Origin: Aldrovandia affinis
Lineage: Eukaryota; Chordata; Actinopteri; Notacanthiformes; Halosauridae
DNA: 64,000 nucleotides
Assembly: GCA_029706075.1 (NCBI GenBank)
Contig: JAINUG010000175.1
Coordinates: 919,458 to 983,457 of the forward strand
Reading direction: 5' to 3'
Of this stretch, positions 1 to 64,000 are shown piece after piece; within the stretch, counting starts at the first letter, position 1, and each line of letters opens with the position of its first letter. The translations under genes were made by a program, and so were the position numbers. The notes below the pieces were generated by a model. The model worked only from the letters and a program-made list of their open reading frames with translations. It searched no databases and was not told the origin of the DNA.

Positions 1-168
1 TGTGGGGGTCCCTCTGCTGGCCCCGAACGACCCCTCCCCTGACAGCCCAAAGCAAACAGAGCCACGAGAGCCTTTCTCTGGTAACAAAAGGCCTGTGCCA
101 GAAAGGGAAAACACAGCTTCCACCTGACCCCAGTGTGATGGCTTACTGCAGGGGACTAAGAGGAATCC

Positions 169-511
169 CATACACACACACCAGATACTCCACTCTCACA
201 GATCCCATACACACACCAGACACTCCACTCTCACAGATCCCATACACACACCAGATACTCCACTCTCACAGATCCCATACACACACCAGACACTCCACTC
301 TCACAGATCCCAAACACACACCAGACACTCCACTCTCACAGATCCCAAACACACACCAGACACTCCACTCTCACAGATCCCATACACACACCAGATACTC
401 AGCTCTCACAGATCCCATACACACACCAGACACTCCACTCTCACAGATCCCAAACACACACCAGACACTCCACTCTCACAGATCCCATACACACACCAGA
501 TACTCAGCTCC
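169..511. repeat. 35-bp minisatellite, about 10 copies
   Basis: Tandem copies of a 35-bp unit containing CATACACACACCAGATACTC and CACTCTCACAGATCC. Copies differ by CATAC/CAAAC and ATACTC/ACACTC changes. It lies in the intron after exon 16. Because 35 is not a multiple of 3, an open frame through it is a repeat artefact. Confidence 0.95.
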
Positions 512-1654
512 TGCGTTGCGTTCCTTCTGTCCTCTCTGCTTCTTATTACAGGAGGTTCTGGTTGGTAACAGTAGTTTATGGTGCTGTATTACAGTACAGA
601 CCACCCATCGCTGCAGAATTGTACTTAGTCATGCCCCTTAATGAATATCAAATTGGAGTATTTGGGCAGTGAGGAGACAGAGCTTCAATGTTAAGAGCAT
701 GGAGCTGAGTATCTGGTGTGTGTGGAGAATCTGTGGCGTGGAGCACACTGCAGTCCATTGCAGACGCAGAGGTGTGTAAGAGGCCCTGTGCGGAACACAT
801 GCATCCTCCCATGAGCCTCTGGGGGAGAAAGGGGCGGAGCTCGGTGGCCGGCCAGCCAGACAGTCCCATACTGCACATGCACTGTTCCAGCACAGGACAT
901 CCTGTGGACCTGTGCTTTTATGAGGGGAAGTGTATTTCACACGGCGGGCCACAGGTGTGTGATGCAGGTGTGCAGTGTGCTGGGCTAACACACCTGGCGG
1001 AAAACCTTCTCCTCTAGCAGCACATTTCAGGAACCTTCCAGAACCACAACTGGGTCAAATAATCATTTTAAATACTTTAACCCTTTAGACCTTATAAAGT
1101 CCTGCAGATTATTTTAAGAGAAACATCTATTTCACCAAATATCTCATCTCGTACGTTGGTACATGTTGGTTAGTGACATGTGGATGCACTTCTGTTTCCC
1201 TGCAATGCAAGTCGATCTGGATGAGAGTAAAATTGATGTCCTGAATTGTAATGTAACATTCTCAGAGATCTCTAGGAGTGTGTTCATATTTTACCAGCCT
1301 TAAAAGAGGATTTCCAATATGAATATTTCTCCCAGGTCTGCCAGTAACACCCAAACAGTACAAAGAGGTGCGAATAGCTGGATAAAATCCATCCTAGTTC
1401 ACCCAAAATCCACGTGAGTATCATTTACTTCCTGTACTATGCATCCAAAGAGCTTTTTAGCTAATTTGCTGTCTATAGAAACAGTGAATCCACAAACAGT
1501 TAGCATCATTAGCATTAATCTCTGAAAACAAAGGGAGGCTATGTATCTGCAGGTAGCATGCTCGAAATGTCCTGCCAAAATGACCTCCCAATACCTTCTA
1601 CCTGACTCTTCTTTGGATGCGTAGTGCATCATATTGAAAGGAGAATATGATTGT
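512..1654. other. intron 16, nothing recognised
   Basis: No conserved exon, RNA or complete transposon is seen. In particular, no continuation of the Ig domain was found on the minus strand. Confidence 0.6.
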
Positions 1655-1737
1655 TCCTACCATGTATTAATGCACATTTTGTAAGTCGCTCTGGATAAGA
1701 GCGTCTGCTAAATGCTTAAAATGTTAAATGTAAAATG
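1655..1737 (+). repeat. SINE-like 3' tail repeat
   Basis: ATTGTTCCTACCATGTATTA followed by TAAGTCGCTCTGGATAAGAG and CGTCTGCTAAATGC. This is the common fish SINE/L2-type 3' tail. The same preceding block recurs at 14.6, 35.9 and 42.1 kb. Confidence 0.7.
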
Positions 1738-2611
1738 GAGAAAGAAAAGCACAAAGAATTGTGCTTACGTGGATTTTTTGAAATATGAAGTTATGGTTGA
1801 CAAAAGCGCGGTGCGGGTGGAGGAGGACCCAGAGGTGATGGAGCTGCACCGGCCGCCCTGCCTGACCCTCCACTAAATCAGAGCTCTGCGGCTCGCACAC
1901 GCCGAGCTGCTCTTAATTAACCGGCCGATCGATAAGCAGGGCAACCCTGGACTCGGTATGGAGTGCAGGCCCTGAGCGTTCAGGAAGCAGTTAAACAGGC
2001 CGGCCATTAATCACCGCTGACTGCAGGCCCACGAGCTGTCCCGCGCTGGAAACACTCATTACACCAGAGGAAAGACAACTTATTAAAAACACTGCCTTTC
2101 ACAGCACGATATTAGAGTCAGGAGAACATGTGGGCTTTTCATAGAGGAAAGCTGTGACTAAGTCAGCATATCGTGTGAGAGAGAAGGGAGATTGTGTTGC
2201 TAAACTCACATTTCTGCACACTCCAGGTTCTTAAGCAACTGTTCACATTCAAGAGTCTGATTCCACTCCCTCACAACAATGGCCAATAACTACAAACCCG
2301 ACTCCAGCCCTACAGAGAGGTATGAAAAACATTTTTTGGTTTTCCAAATACGATCCATGGAGCTTCTTTCCAAATTTACAGCACAATCGTGATTGCTAAA
2401 AAGGAAATTAGTACTCCAATATCAATATATTTAATAATCACTTGTTAAAACAACACAGAACAATCAGTTGTCTCTGTTTCAGTACATATTTGGCAGGCTT
2501 TAAAACATTTCTGCTGGAAAGAAGTTAAATAGGTTATACTTTAAATATCAAACTTGTATTAGATTAGTATTAACCTGAAAAATATCAAAACATCTTCAAG
2601 ATATAACTTTA
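1738..2611. other. intron 16, GC-rich non-coding block at 1800-2060
   Basis: No gene is seen. The 1800-2060 segment is richer in GC and has homeobox-like TTAATTAA and ATTAATCA sites. It could be conserved non-coding DNA, but that cannot be shown from one sequence. Confidence 0.3.
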
Positions 2612-2654
2612 GTATATATACACATATGCACACACACACACACACATATGTGTA

Positions 2655-2734
<80 letters not shown>

Positions 2735-2735
2735 A
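2612..2735. repeat. compound microsatellite (CA)n(TA)n(GA)n
   Basis: Consecutive CA, TA and GA runs. Confidence 0.95.
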
Positions 2736-4811
2736 AGAGGGAGAGAAAGAGCTACACTGACATACACACACATACACAAAACATTCTGTCAATGATGTAA
2801 AACAGAGCCAAAATTAACCCCCGCAATTTAATAAAACACCTTTTTTTACAAGGTCCCTGGTCCACCCTTTCCAGTACAGAGGCCTCCACATGAACGCCAG
2901 AGAACTTAAGCCTCAGGACACGTGTAGTTCCTCACTACCTTCACCCTGCGCTGCTGTGCTCAGCCCTCAGACAGCAGAGAGAGGTGGGGGGGATCTGTCT
3001 CTCCACACGCCCGCACCTGTCTCTAGTGTTTACGTTCCTGTGGGGGGGGGGGGCTGAAACTCATCAGTGTCCTCTGATCCAGGAGATGCTCATCACGTCC
3101 CTCCCTCCCTCCCTCTCTCCCTCTTTCTGCTCTCTGTCACTCATCACCTCTTTGTGAGACAAAGAGCCTTAAAGTGCCGTGCCGCCCATTAAACACAATA
3201 ACGAGCTGGAGAGATGCAGAGGGGGAGCCATTATTCATGGATTGGGTTACTTCACATTACCCTATTTTCACCCCCACCCCAACGTGTGAGATTTAATATA
3301 TCTGTTCTAGAGGCCTTCTGAATCAAAGTTCATTCCTCACTTAATATTAGGCTAAAGAGGTTTAAAAATGAGTGCATATGCCAAAACATTGATAATATAA
3401 GGAAAAAATCCCAAATAACCCTAAATTGCATTTTTCTGTTCAGGAAGATATATATAAACACATTACTGCAGATATATTTATTGATGTCTTTATGTAATGT
3501 ATTTTTTTTAATGATACCAGAGGTTTGATAAAAAGTCAATGTTTCCATGGCAACAGGGGCTAACACCGACCTGTTATGGCATTTTTGGATATGTATATTA
3601 GATGCCCCACCACATTTATTTTATTTTTTGCATATTATTAACGTGCTTTATGAAATGAAAGCATGGCGGCACTCTGTTGTCTAGGACAGGCAGGAGATTT
3701 CATTCATTCATATCGAAATGTATATGTGTGTGCAGCTTGACTGAAATGTGGCTAATTGATTGCAGTAGGTGTCACATTTCTCAAGAATATCCTTGCAGAG
3801 CCATGCTATGACACTGCACACTAAAATAGTTATCAAACATGTTCAAGAGAAGCTTGGATGTTTATATTTCCCAAATTAATTGGATCAGTTTCCTATCAAC
3901 CCTACTCATAAAAGTTCTGAGGTGGATCATTTTGCCCTTCTTTGACGCTCCTCTATGTATAGTTCACACACTCAATCCTCAATCCAGTCCACACACAATG
4001 TTTTGTTGGTTTTTGTTACCTGTACATTAAATTATCATGAAGATTAAGGAAGTTACATGTATAATTGATGACATTTAGCTATTGAGTAGACACTCCAGAG
4101 CGAATTACAGAAGTCAAATGGACAAGCTGATAAATCTGCAGACATTATCTGGGCACTGCCTTCATATATCTGTGAAAACTTCTGGGGTCACTGATTTCAC
4201 AAGATGCTGAGATGCTACCAGAACCTTTTAGAAATCAGCTAGTCAAGTGAAATAGATTTGAAAAATAAGCCTCAGGGTCAAATGTTTGCTTTCAAGCTTC
4301 AAACTTGATCCTTATGTGGCTGGTTTATATCATAAACACTGGGTATGTCCAATCAAACACTTCTCCTGGTTTTTGGTTTCGCACAGAACCTTCCATAGAG
4401 ACTTTCCCTCAGATCTGAATGCAGTTATTTGTTTGTTCCACTGCCCTCTCCAGGAGCTGAAACACCAAACAGTAAGTGAGGTTATGAGGTTACTCCAGGT
4501 GAGCAGGTTCTATGGCTGCCTCCAAGCTGGGAGTAGGGCCATAGTGCCTACAGGGATACCCAACCCTGATCCTGGAGGGCCATAGTGCCTACAGGGATAC
4601 TCAACCCTGGTACTGGAGTGGTTCTGGTTCTACAATTTCTACAGAGTTTTCCTGATTCACCCCATTGAACCCATCACGTCTGAACCTACTAAACTCTCCT
4701 CATGTTGTCAGCATGACACAGCCTCTCTGCTCCAGGGCAGGGCGGGTGTCGGCTGATTTAAACACACAGACCATGGGGGGTGAGTGGGGGAGCAGGAGCG
4801 GGACCTCCTAC
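2736..4811. other. intron 16 remainder; small SINE-tail remnant near 4064-4115
   Basis: Holds a nine-G run at about 3042 and a CCCTC-rich tract at about 3100. A degraded reverse copy of the SINE tail lies at 4064-4115, and a short duplicated phrase (GGCCATAGTGCCTACAGGGATAC) at 4538-4600. No last semaphorin exon was found. Confidence 0.5.
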
Positions 4812-57720
<52,909 letters not shown>

Positions 57721-57755
57721 GGTCTGAGCTGAAGGGAACATCTCTCCACTGGCCT

Positions 57756-57783
57756 GAGAGAGGGAGAGAGAGAGAGAGGGGGG

Positions 57784-57812
<29 letters not shown>
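57756..57812. repeat. (GA)n microsatellite forming the exon 1 polypyrimidine tract
   Basis: On the minus strand this is an almost pure CT run directly in front of the TCTCAG acceptor of coding exon 1. Confidence 0.92.
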
Positions 57813-57817
<5 letters not shown>

Positions 57818-58066
57818 GTGTGTAATCTTGTTTAAAAGGAGAGGTGCAGGAGTGACCCTGCTGTGACAACTTAGCCGTTTGGCACCTCCTCAGGATTCGG
57901 CCCGCTCTGATAGGCTCCACTCCCAAAATCGTGGCCAATCATCCGCTTGCTCCTCAAAGCCCTTCTTCAGACACGCTTAATTCTAAATCCATTTGCCTCC
58001 CAAACAAACTTGGCATGCTTTGACCAAAACAAACCTTCCCCTGTTCCTCATCTTTCTTTCATTCTC

Positions 58067-58110
<44 letters not shown>

Positions 58111-59000
58111 CCTTGTCATGCTAAATGTGGTCCTAAATGGTCAGATTGGTTAATGATTATTTCTGCATTCTTTTCAAGCCCTTCTAACCTTCATTAATCA
58201 GCTGACCAGTATTGAACTTGCGGGTACAGGGATGCGGTAATGAGGCCGCCACACCACTAACCCTTTACTTCAGGGTCAGAGTCTCCGTGACGGCGTATTG
58301 CTCATGGACGCAGCGGAGGAGGCTGCTTCTTTTCAACGCTCCGCTCACGTCCAGCACAGCAGAGTTATAAATGAACAGGGCCAGATTCCCACACATCCCA
58401 TACATCAAAGCCCCTCGTTCAACTTAAACAATCTCCCATAAAATGAATGAATTTGACATCACACTGAAGACACTCAGAAGGGTGCCAAAACAGTCGCTTA
58501 GCATCAGATTGAAAAAATGTGCATTGATGCAATGAACTTTGTTTGTGAATTGCAAAAAGTAAGGCCAATCCAAACCCATAACAAACATGTTGAAATATCA
58601 TTCTGTGAATATGACCACTCTGTGGTAAAGTCTGTCTGTGTCTGCACAGTAATCCTGAATTGTGTTAAAACTGTAAAAACATAAAGGCATATAAGATAAT
58701 GTAGAGCGTGACACTATGCACACCTTGTCACATTGGTATGCCTGTGGTAGTTATTCTGTGTGGAATGTGCCCTCACACACTGAAGATACTATATCAGGCC
58801 TGTTTACATCTACAGTACCTAGGACCTCAGAATTGGGGTGATTGCAATGCCACTGTAACACATGGCCATCTCTGCACCCCCTATACCATGGGGCCAGGGA
58901 TTGATAAAGCAGACAGCTCGTTTACTGGGAGAGCCCTGACTTATCTCATAGACAATAATGATAAAACTCAAATTCAATAGATTATGTGTCACAAATACAT
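57813..59000. other. 5' intron; (CT)n at 58073-58106
   Basis: No exon recognised. 58140-58400 is unique and non-repetitive. Confidence 0.45.
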
Positions 59001-59192
59001 GTGGGGGGATGTGGGCGTGTGAGTGTTTGTGTGTGTGTGTGCGTGCATGTGTGCGTGCTAGCGTGTGAGTGCAAGAATGTGTGTGTGTGTGGGTGCGTGT
59101 GTGTGGGATTGTATGTGCGCATGTGTGAGAGTGTGTGTGTTTGTGTGGGTGTGTGTGTGTGACTGTGTGTGTGTGTGTTAGTCTGTGTGTTA
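59001..59192. repeat. GT-rich microsatellite
   Basis: GT runs interrupted by GCAT, GCG and GAGT. Confidence 0.95.
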
Positions 59193-59699
59193 GTTGTGTA
59201 TGTTTTTTTTTAAGTGATGAAATTGCTCTGAAGAATATAATTGATATACCATTGCTGGAAAGCATGCCTTAGCTACTTAAGTATATACTCCAAAATGGGC
59301 CATTGGAAGCAATAGAGGAAAAACAGCAGTCAAAGTGGAAATTCTGACAAAGAAGTTGGTCTTTAGGACACATCTAAATTGTGCATGTTCACAACTAAGC
59401 TTTCTGGTGACCACAAATAACTGGCTTAAGTGTGGAACACACTGTATTCCTATGTCAATATTGTATATTGCTCTAGGTTAAAGTAAGGAGTACACTCAGT
59501 GGCTCCATGCCCTCTCGATAGGGTCTCTTAACCAGTGTCCCACAAGGCTCACTCCTGCCTCTCCAGGTGCCCAACAGAGTAATGAGACCATGTCAAGAGA
59601 AAATACAGGTTGTACAAATCATTACTGTTAGTCAACAGCACCAGTCATGAGCCTGGGTGTTATTGCACATTACATGACATCTGCATGAGTCTACGTGCT

Positions 59700-59830
59700 A
59701 TATACTGCACACTTAGCAGACAACTTTACCCAGAGTAACAAATGTGTTTGCATAGAGTACTGTCCATTTGCACAGGTAGATATTTTACCAAGGCTGATCA
59801 GTTTGGGTTTTAAAATCAGTGCTCCACCAG
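59700..59830 (-). repeat. degraded SINE fragment
   Basis: ACTTAGCAGACAACTTTACC + CAGAGTAACA, then CAGGTAGATATTTTACCA: a diverged reverse SINE tail and body. 59193-59699 and 59831-60221 show nothing else. Confidence 0.4.
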
Positions 59831-60221
59831 AGAATGAAACCATGAAATATGTGGTTAAATGGGCAGTCCCTAAACTACTGCAGTACACACTGCCAGCCAT
59901 AACTGCTGCTATGGGACATGAGTGCTGCTGGATTGATAAGTGTTTGGATATGTGCACAGTAGAGCCAGCTGGGGCCGTTGGGATACCCAGTGAAGTGTGC
60001 CTCAGGGTGGGCAGAGGGTAGGGACCCCCGTCTAACAGCATACACCGCTGTGGACAATGTGGGTAAATAAAAGCATTTTTCAGCAGGAACCCCAGGCAGT
60101 AGAATGAGAGTCTGTGAGAGTCGGCCAGTGGAGAGCAGCTCAGGGGTGGAGGAAACCGTTTGTGTGACAAACAGCTGCTCACTTCAGATCTGAGGCTGTA
60201 GGAGAACCCGTGTTCCTGTGA

Positions 60222-60490
60222 GGTGAGCTCAGTGGCTCTGTACATGCAGCGCTGCATGTGGGGTGAGCTCAGTGGCTCTATAGATGCAGCTCTGCATGTG
60301 GGGTGAGCTCAGTGGCTCTATAGATGCAGTGGCTACATGTGGGTTGAGCTCAGTGGCTCTATAGATGCAGCGCTGCATGTGGTTTGAGCTCAGTGGCTCT
60401 ATAGATGCAGTGGCTGCATGTGGGTTGAGCTCAGTGGCTCTATAGATGCGGCGCTGCATGTGAGAGTGGGCTCAGTGGCTCTGTAGATGC
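60222..60490. repeat. 40-bp minisatellite, 7 copies
   Basis: Unit GAGCTCAGTGGCTCTATAGA + TGCAGCGCTGCATGTGGGGT. Confidence 0.95.
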
Positions 60491-60827
60491 AGCACTTTAA
60501 GGTGTAGTGGTGTGTATCCCTTTAAGGTACAGTGATCTTCGTGGGCTTTGGGGTTATGAGAACATGGGCCAGTAGAGGAACGTGTGGTTACATGGGACAA
60601 TCAGCAGCAGAGATGAATCCAGTTGGTTAGACACCTTTTTGATCATTTGATGAATAAAGAATCATATAATTGTACCTTCGACCAGCCTTGCCTAATCAAT
60701 GATCTTACAAATGCTGCAGTAAGATTCAACATGAATGGCTGAGCCCTCTCTCAACAGGAGCCAAAGGGTATAGCCACATTCCACCACTCAGCGGAGCCTT
60801 AAAGTATCCTTAGCAGAATTTAACATC

Positions 60828-61320
60828 TGTAACAGTTCAGGCTCGCTGCCAGAGGGCAGCATTGGATTCTTATGTGTTCCCTGATTGTCACTGTCTAATT
60901 GTTTCAACGTCTTGAGTGATTTCACCTGTGCCTTGTTTCATGAGATTATTTAAGTAGCCTGTTTTCTTTGGTCTGTCTTCAATGGTTTTTCCCTGTGTTT
61001 GCTAGTCAACAGTTCAGTATTACCATTCTGAGATTTTGCCATACAACTCGTGTTTGTTTGTTAGTGTTTTATTATTTATACTCATGTTTATTTTCTCCCA
61101 GTTTATTGGATATCTGCCTCTTGCTTCGTCTCTGCACTTGGGTCCCATCTCTCTGCCTCGTTTCAGCAAGACCGAGTCAAACTACCGATCCAGCAGAGGC
61201 AGAGCATTTTCATACAGCTCTGGCTAACCAAGCCACCTTAGTAGGGGAGCATCAACAACTGCTGTGGAACATCTCTGAGGCTCTGCAGTCCCTGACTGTG
61301 CAGTCCCTGACCATCCAAAT
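60828..61320 (+). mobile_element. Ty3/gypsy LTR and gag 5' fragment
   Basis: Starts TGTAACAGTTCAGGCTCGCT + GCCAGAGGGCAGC, an LTR-type start, and runs through a pyrimidine-rich U3/R/U5-like region. It then encodes DPAEAEHFHTALANQATLVG + EHQQLLWNISEALQSL, a gag N-terminus of the vertebrate gypsy type. No pol follows. Confidence 0.6.
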
Positions 61321-61889
61321 TTGTGAGTTTGTCCTCTTGTTTTCATTAGTCCATTGTTTACACTTGTGTCCCATCTCTCTGCCTTGTCTCAACATGGCCG
61401 AAAAAATATTATGAAAACGGCAAACACTCCAAAACAAATACACTGTGGTCCAAACACCCATCCCAGACAGGCGTGAGCAACAACCTATAAAAGGTACACC
61501 AAGACCACACCAGCTTGCACATTTCTACCCAGCATACACACCTATTCTTTCCCCAAATGATGCATGAGTTTGAATTCTTTCAAAGCTTTGCCAAGTTCCT
61601 GAGAGTAACCCTGGACTACTACTGGACTAGTGGGAGATGCAAGTTACCAGTGTGTCTGGGCCTGAGCAATGAGGGAGTTGCTCATTATTTGACTGTATTT
61701 CCTAATGCTCGTCTGGACGGGTAAAACAGTTTGTTCCAGCTCTGTTTATTTGATGTTTGTCTTGGCAAAACCTAATCCTGTCTTTTTTATTTTGTAGTGG
61801 GAGTGGAGCCTGAAAACCGCTCAGAAAAGTCCCTACTGAAATTAATTAGATGTTTGAGTATACACAAGAGTGCACCAAAAGTACATATT
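61321..61889. other. upstream region with partial duplication of LTR end
   Basis: 61340-61400 repeats CACTTGTGTCCCATCTCTCTGCC from 61135-61165. The rest is unrecognised. Confidence 0.45.
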
Positions 61890-62015
61890 CACTATCTGAA
61901 GCATTTCAAACAAACTGAGATATGTATATTTATATAAACAGTTTGTTTGAAATGTTTTAGATATACATTGTGATATATATATATATACACATTGTTTGAA
62001 ATGTTTCAGATAGTG
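61890..62015. repeat. inverted repeat, 24-bp arms with internal third copy
   Basis: CACTATCTGAAGCATTTCAA + ACAA at 61890-61913 is inverted at 61992-62015 with one mismatch. A third copy lies at 61941-61963. AT-rich loop. Confidence 0.85.
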
Positions 62016-62914
62016 GGAATGCCTACGTTAGCATCTGTGTTTTGCTCAAATCTAATAAAGCTCCATTTATCCGATTAGACGGCTGAATTAAGAATCTAAA
62101 AAGACCACCTTCATGAGAAAGCAGAGGGCTACGGTTGAAATTGTTGACACAGATGAATAATATAATTTTTGAAGACAGCCATAATTTGTTGTTCTGATTT
62201 GTAATACTCTCACTTTGATTTAAGAGTATGTGCTGTATTTCTGAGCTCACTGCTGTTTGCTTATCCTTGTGGATGGTACAGACCCATATGTAAATTCTAC
62301 ACTCTTCATGGGCCTCACAGTATTTATAAAGAATAACCCCCCAGTTATGAAATCTATGGGTTAAAATGTCACCTTTCATCATTTATTTTGCCCCTCAACA
62401 CTAAGCAAATATTGGTATAATACCCTGCCATGGTATTTCATGAGTATAAAGTTATACTCCACGATGGTGCCTGGACCAAAGACTAAAAGAGAGGGAAAAG
62501 GTGAGAGTGTAGTCTGACAGAGCTCATAGTGTTTTATTCCAATATTATAGCACTTTGAAATCTCAATCTCAGTAAACATCACACCCATTCAAAATTCAGC
62601 CCTGGTAAATTGCATCATTGTTGTATCATTTTTTGCGCTTGTATAAAAGATAATTACAAAGGCACAAACTGCAGTCTTTAACAAAAAAGAAAGGCCTAAT
62701 ATGAAGCCATCCAGCAGTCTGGGAACCCATTGAAAATATATTAGATAATACAGCTTTCTGACAGACAGAGGAAGTTCATTGTTCACTGTGCCTTTTTATC
62801 ATGCTTGCCCAAGTCTAGAAATGGGGTCAGTGTGCAGTCCCAGAACACAGCAGGAGATGATGCATCTGTACTATGTTTCACGTATTTTAGGATGTTGTAG
62901 GGGAGACAAGGCTA
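62016..62914. other. nothing recognised
   Basis: AT-rich. Neither a semaphorin 5' exon nor a neighbouring gene was recognised. Confidence 0.5.
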
Positions 62915-63055
62915 GTGGTGTAGCATGTACCAGAACCTGACTTATAACCACATGGTTATGTGTTTGAATCCTAGGTGGAGCACTGCTCTTCAGCGATCCA
63001 TTTAACCCTCGACAGTATAAGCAAACATCCAGCTACATAAACCACAAGCATGTAG
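62915..63055 (+). mobile_element. degraded tRNA-derived SINE
   Basis: TGTGTTTGAATCCTAGGTGG (B-box-like) then AGCACTGCTCTTCAG and CATCCAGCTACATAA, parallel to the V-SINE-like copy at 44.9 kb but in plus orientation. Confidence 0.6.
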
Positions 63056-64000
63056 CAAGATCATAATGACAATAATTTCACATATCAGCTCTGCAGGTTA
63101 ATTTGGATCAGGTCATTTGGTCAGATATTAAATATTAGGTACAGAGATGCAGTGTGCATAATTTACAGTTCAGTTACCTCTACTTTTCCATACAGATATC
63201 CAGTCTTGTTTTCTCCACATTGAGCACAAAAAGCTCATTCATACATAATCATACACAACAAGCATTTGTCATAAAACACTGTTTAAATCGCTGGAGTGAA
63301 ATGTACAACTGATGGCTATGTAGAATTTTTATGATTGTCTTTTTTTTGTTAAAGAGAAGTTATTTTAAATCTTCTGCGCATGTGTTTTATAGATGTCAGC
63401 CCCCCTCTTTACCATTAACTGAGTTGTAAACCTATTTGGAAAAACTGGAGGTACAAACATGTTCATGAAAACAATTCAAGCATAAAAAAGCATAAAAATC
63501 AAGGTGTATATATTATTTTATGACCCGTCATTAGCCCGTCTGCGGACGATGTCGTATAACCCAGTCAAATTTTTTAAAAACGGTGCTCTGGGTTCAATTA
63601 AACATTTCTCCTTAACTTTGAGTTTTAGTTATTTTCCTCAAAAATGCAGTTTGGTGAGTTCAGCAACAATCAAAATTAACTTGCAAACTGTTTTGGGGAA
63701 AAGTTGCATTTATTTTAAGTTAAATGTATGCTGTTTGAATCAAGGCCATTGTAATGAGATTGAATAAAGTTCTTTGTTCTCTGCAGTTTCAACATACACA
63801 TTTATTTTTTTATATTGTATTGGTATTGATATTGGTATATTTAGAACTAAATATTCATAGGTTGCTGATATAAAAAAATATATTTGAGAAATGAAAAGGT
63901 AACTGAAATTAATCAAGACTTACGAATAATGAACAATGGTTGTCTGTGACAACGCAGTGAAGTTCACTGAAGCTGAAGCACTCCCATGGAAACCAAGTCA
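63056..64000. other. nothing recognised
   Basis: AT-rich sequence to the end of the window with no supported feature. It may be intron or upstream of the semaphorin gene. Confidence 0.5.

Noticed and set aside
135..641. 168-codon open frame
   Set aside because: His/Thr/Pro repeats from the 35-bp minisatellite; no gene evidence.
638..1017. Missing last semaphorin exon
   Set aside because: Translations on the minus strand show no Ig cysteine context, no basic tail and no suitable acceptor in phase 0.

Overview
This window is vertebrate nuclear DNA, almost certainly from a ray-finned (teleost-type) fish. It holds most of one class-3 semaphorin gene. The rest of the sequence is long introns filled with fish-type transposons (Tc1, hAT, Ty3/gypsy, L1/Tx1, L2, CR1-like), tRNA-derived SINEs ending in the CGCTCTGGATAAGAGCGTCTGC tail common in fish, minisatellites and long CA/GA microsatellites. 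There is no bacterial, phage or CRISPR content.

The gene is on the minus strand and best matches SEMA3D; a fish-specific class-3 paralogue such as sema3h cannot be excluded. Sixteen consecutive coding exons can be placed to the base, with GT/AG borders and matching phases. They run from the start codon (57720, alternative 57741) down to 4812, about 635 codons of an expected ~780. They encode a signal peptide, the sema propeller, the PSI domain, a basic furin-type site and the first half of the Ig domain. The last coding exon (end of Ig domain, basic tail) is not in the 4.8 kb left of exon 16. Upstream non-coding exon(s) and the promoter lie beyond 57753 and were not identified.

The gene has one defect in this sequence. 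Exon 10 (22229-22371) lacks two bases in a short GT/AC run, which shifts the frame and gives a stop within five codons. It is either an assembly error, a null allele, or a change bypassed by an in-frame acceptor 14 bases upstream.

Layout, left to right. 1-8.0 kb: exons 16 and 15, a 35-bp minisatellite and a ~1.3 kb 40-bp minisatellite. 8.0-16.7 kb: exons 14-12; between them a minisatellite touching the exon 14 acceptor region, a Ty3/gypsy element of Gmr1 type (protease-integrase-RT order) split by a hAT transposon with clean target duplication, and an unclassified TIR element. 17.5-19.1 kb: complete but dead Tc1. 19.5-28.3 kb: exons 11-5 with minisatellites, a SINE and an LTR-like block. 28.9-34.8 kb: L1 and CR1-like LINE pieces, a SINE, exons 4 and 3. 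34.8-38.6 kb: tandem repeats and exon 2. 40-54.7 kb: a transposon graveyard inside intron 1 (second Gmr1, second TIR element with a hAT insertion, CR1-like, Tx1, L2 and L1 LINEs, SINEs, LTR-like repeat). 54.7-64 kb: a minisatellite, coding exon 1 at 57.6-57.75 kb, then intron or upstream sequence with a gypsy gag fragment. No second cellular gene is supported.

The transposons have no functional link to the semaphorin gene beyond sitting in its introns. The tandem repeats lie unusually close to several of its splice sites.
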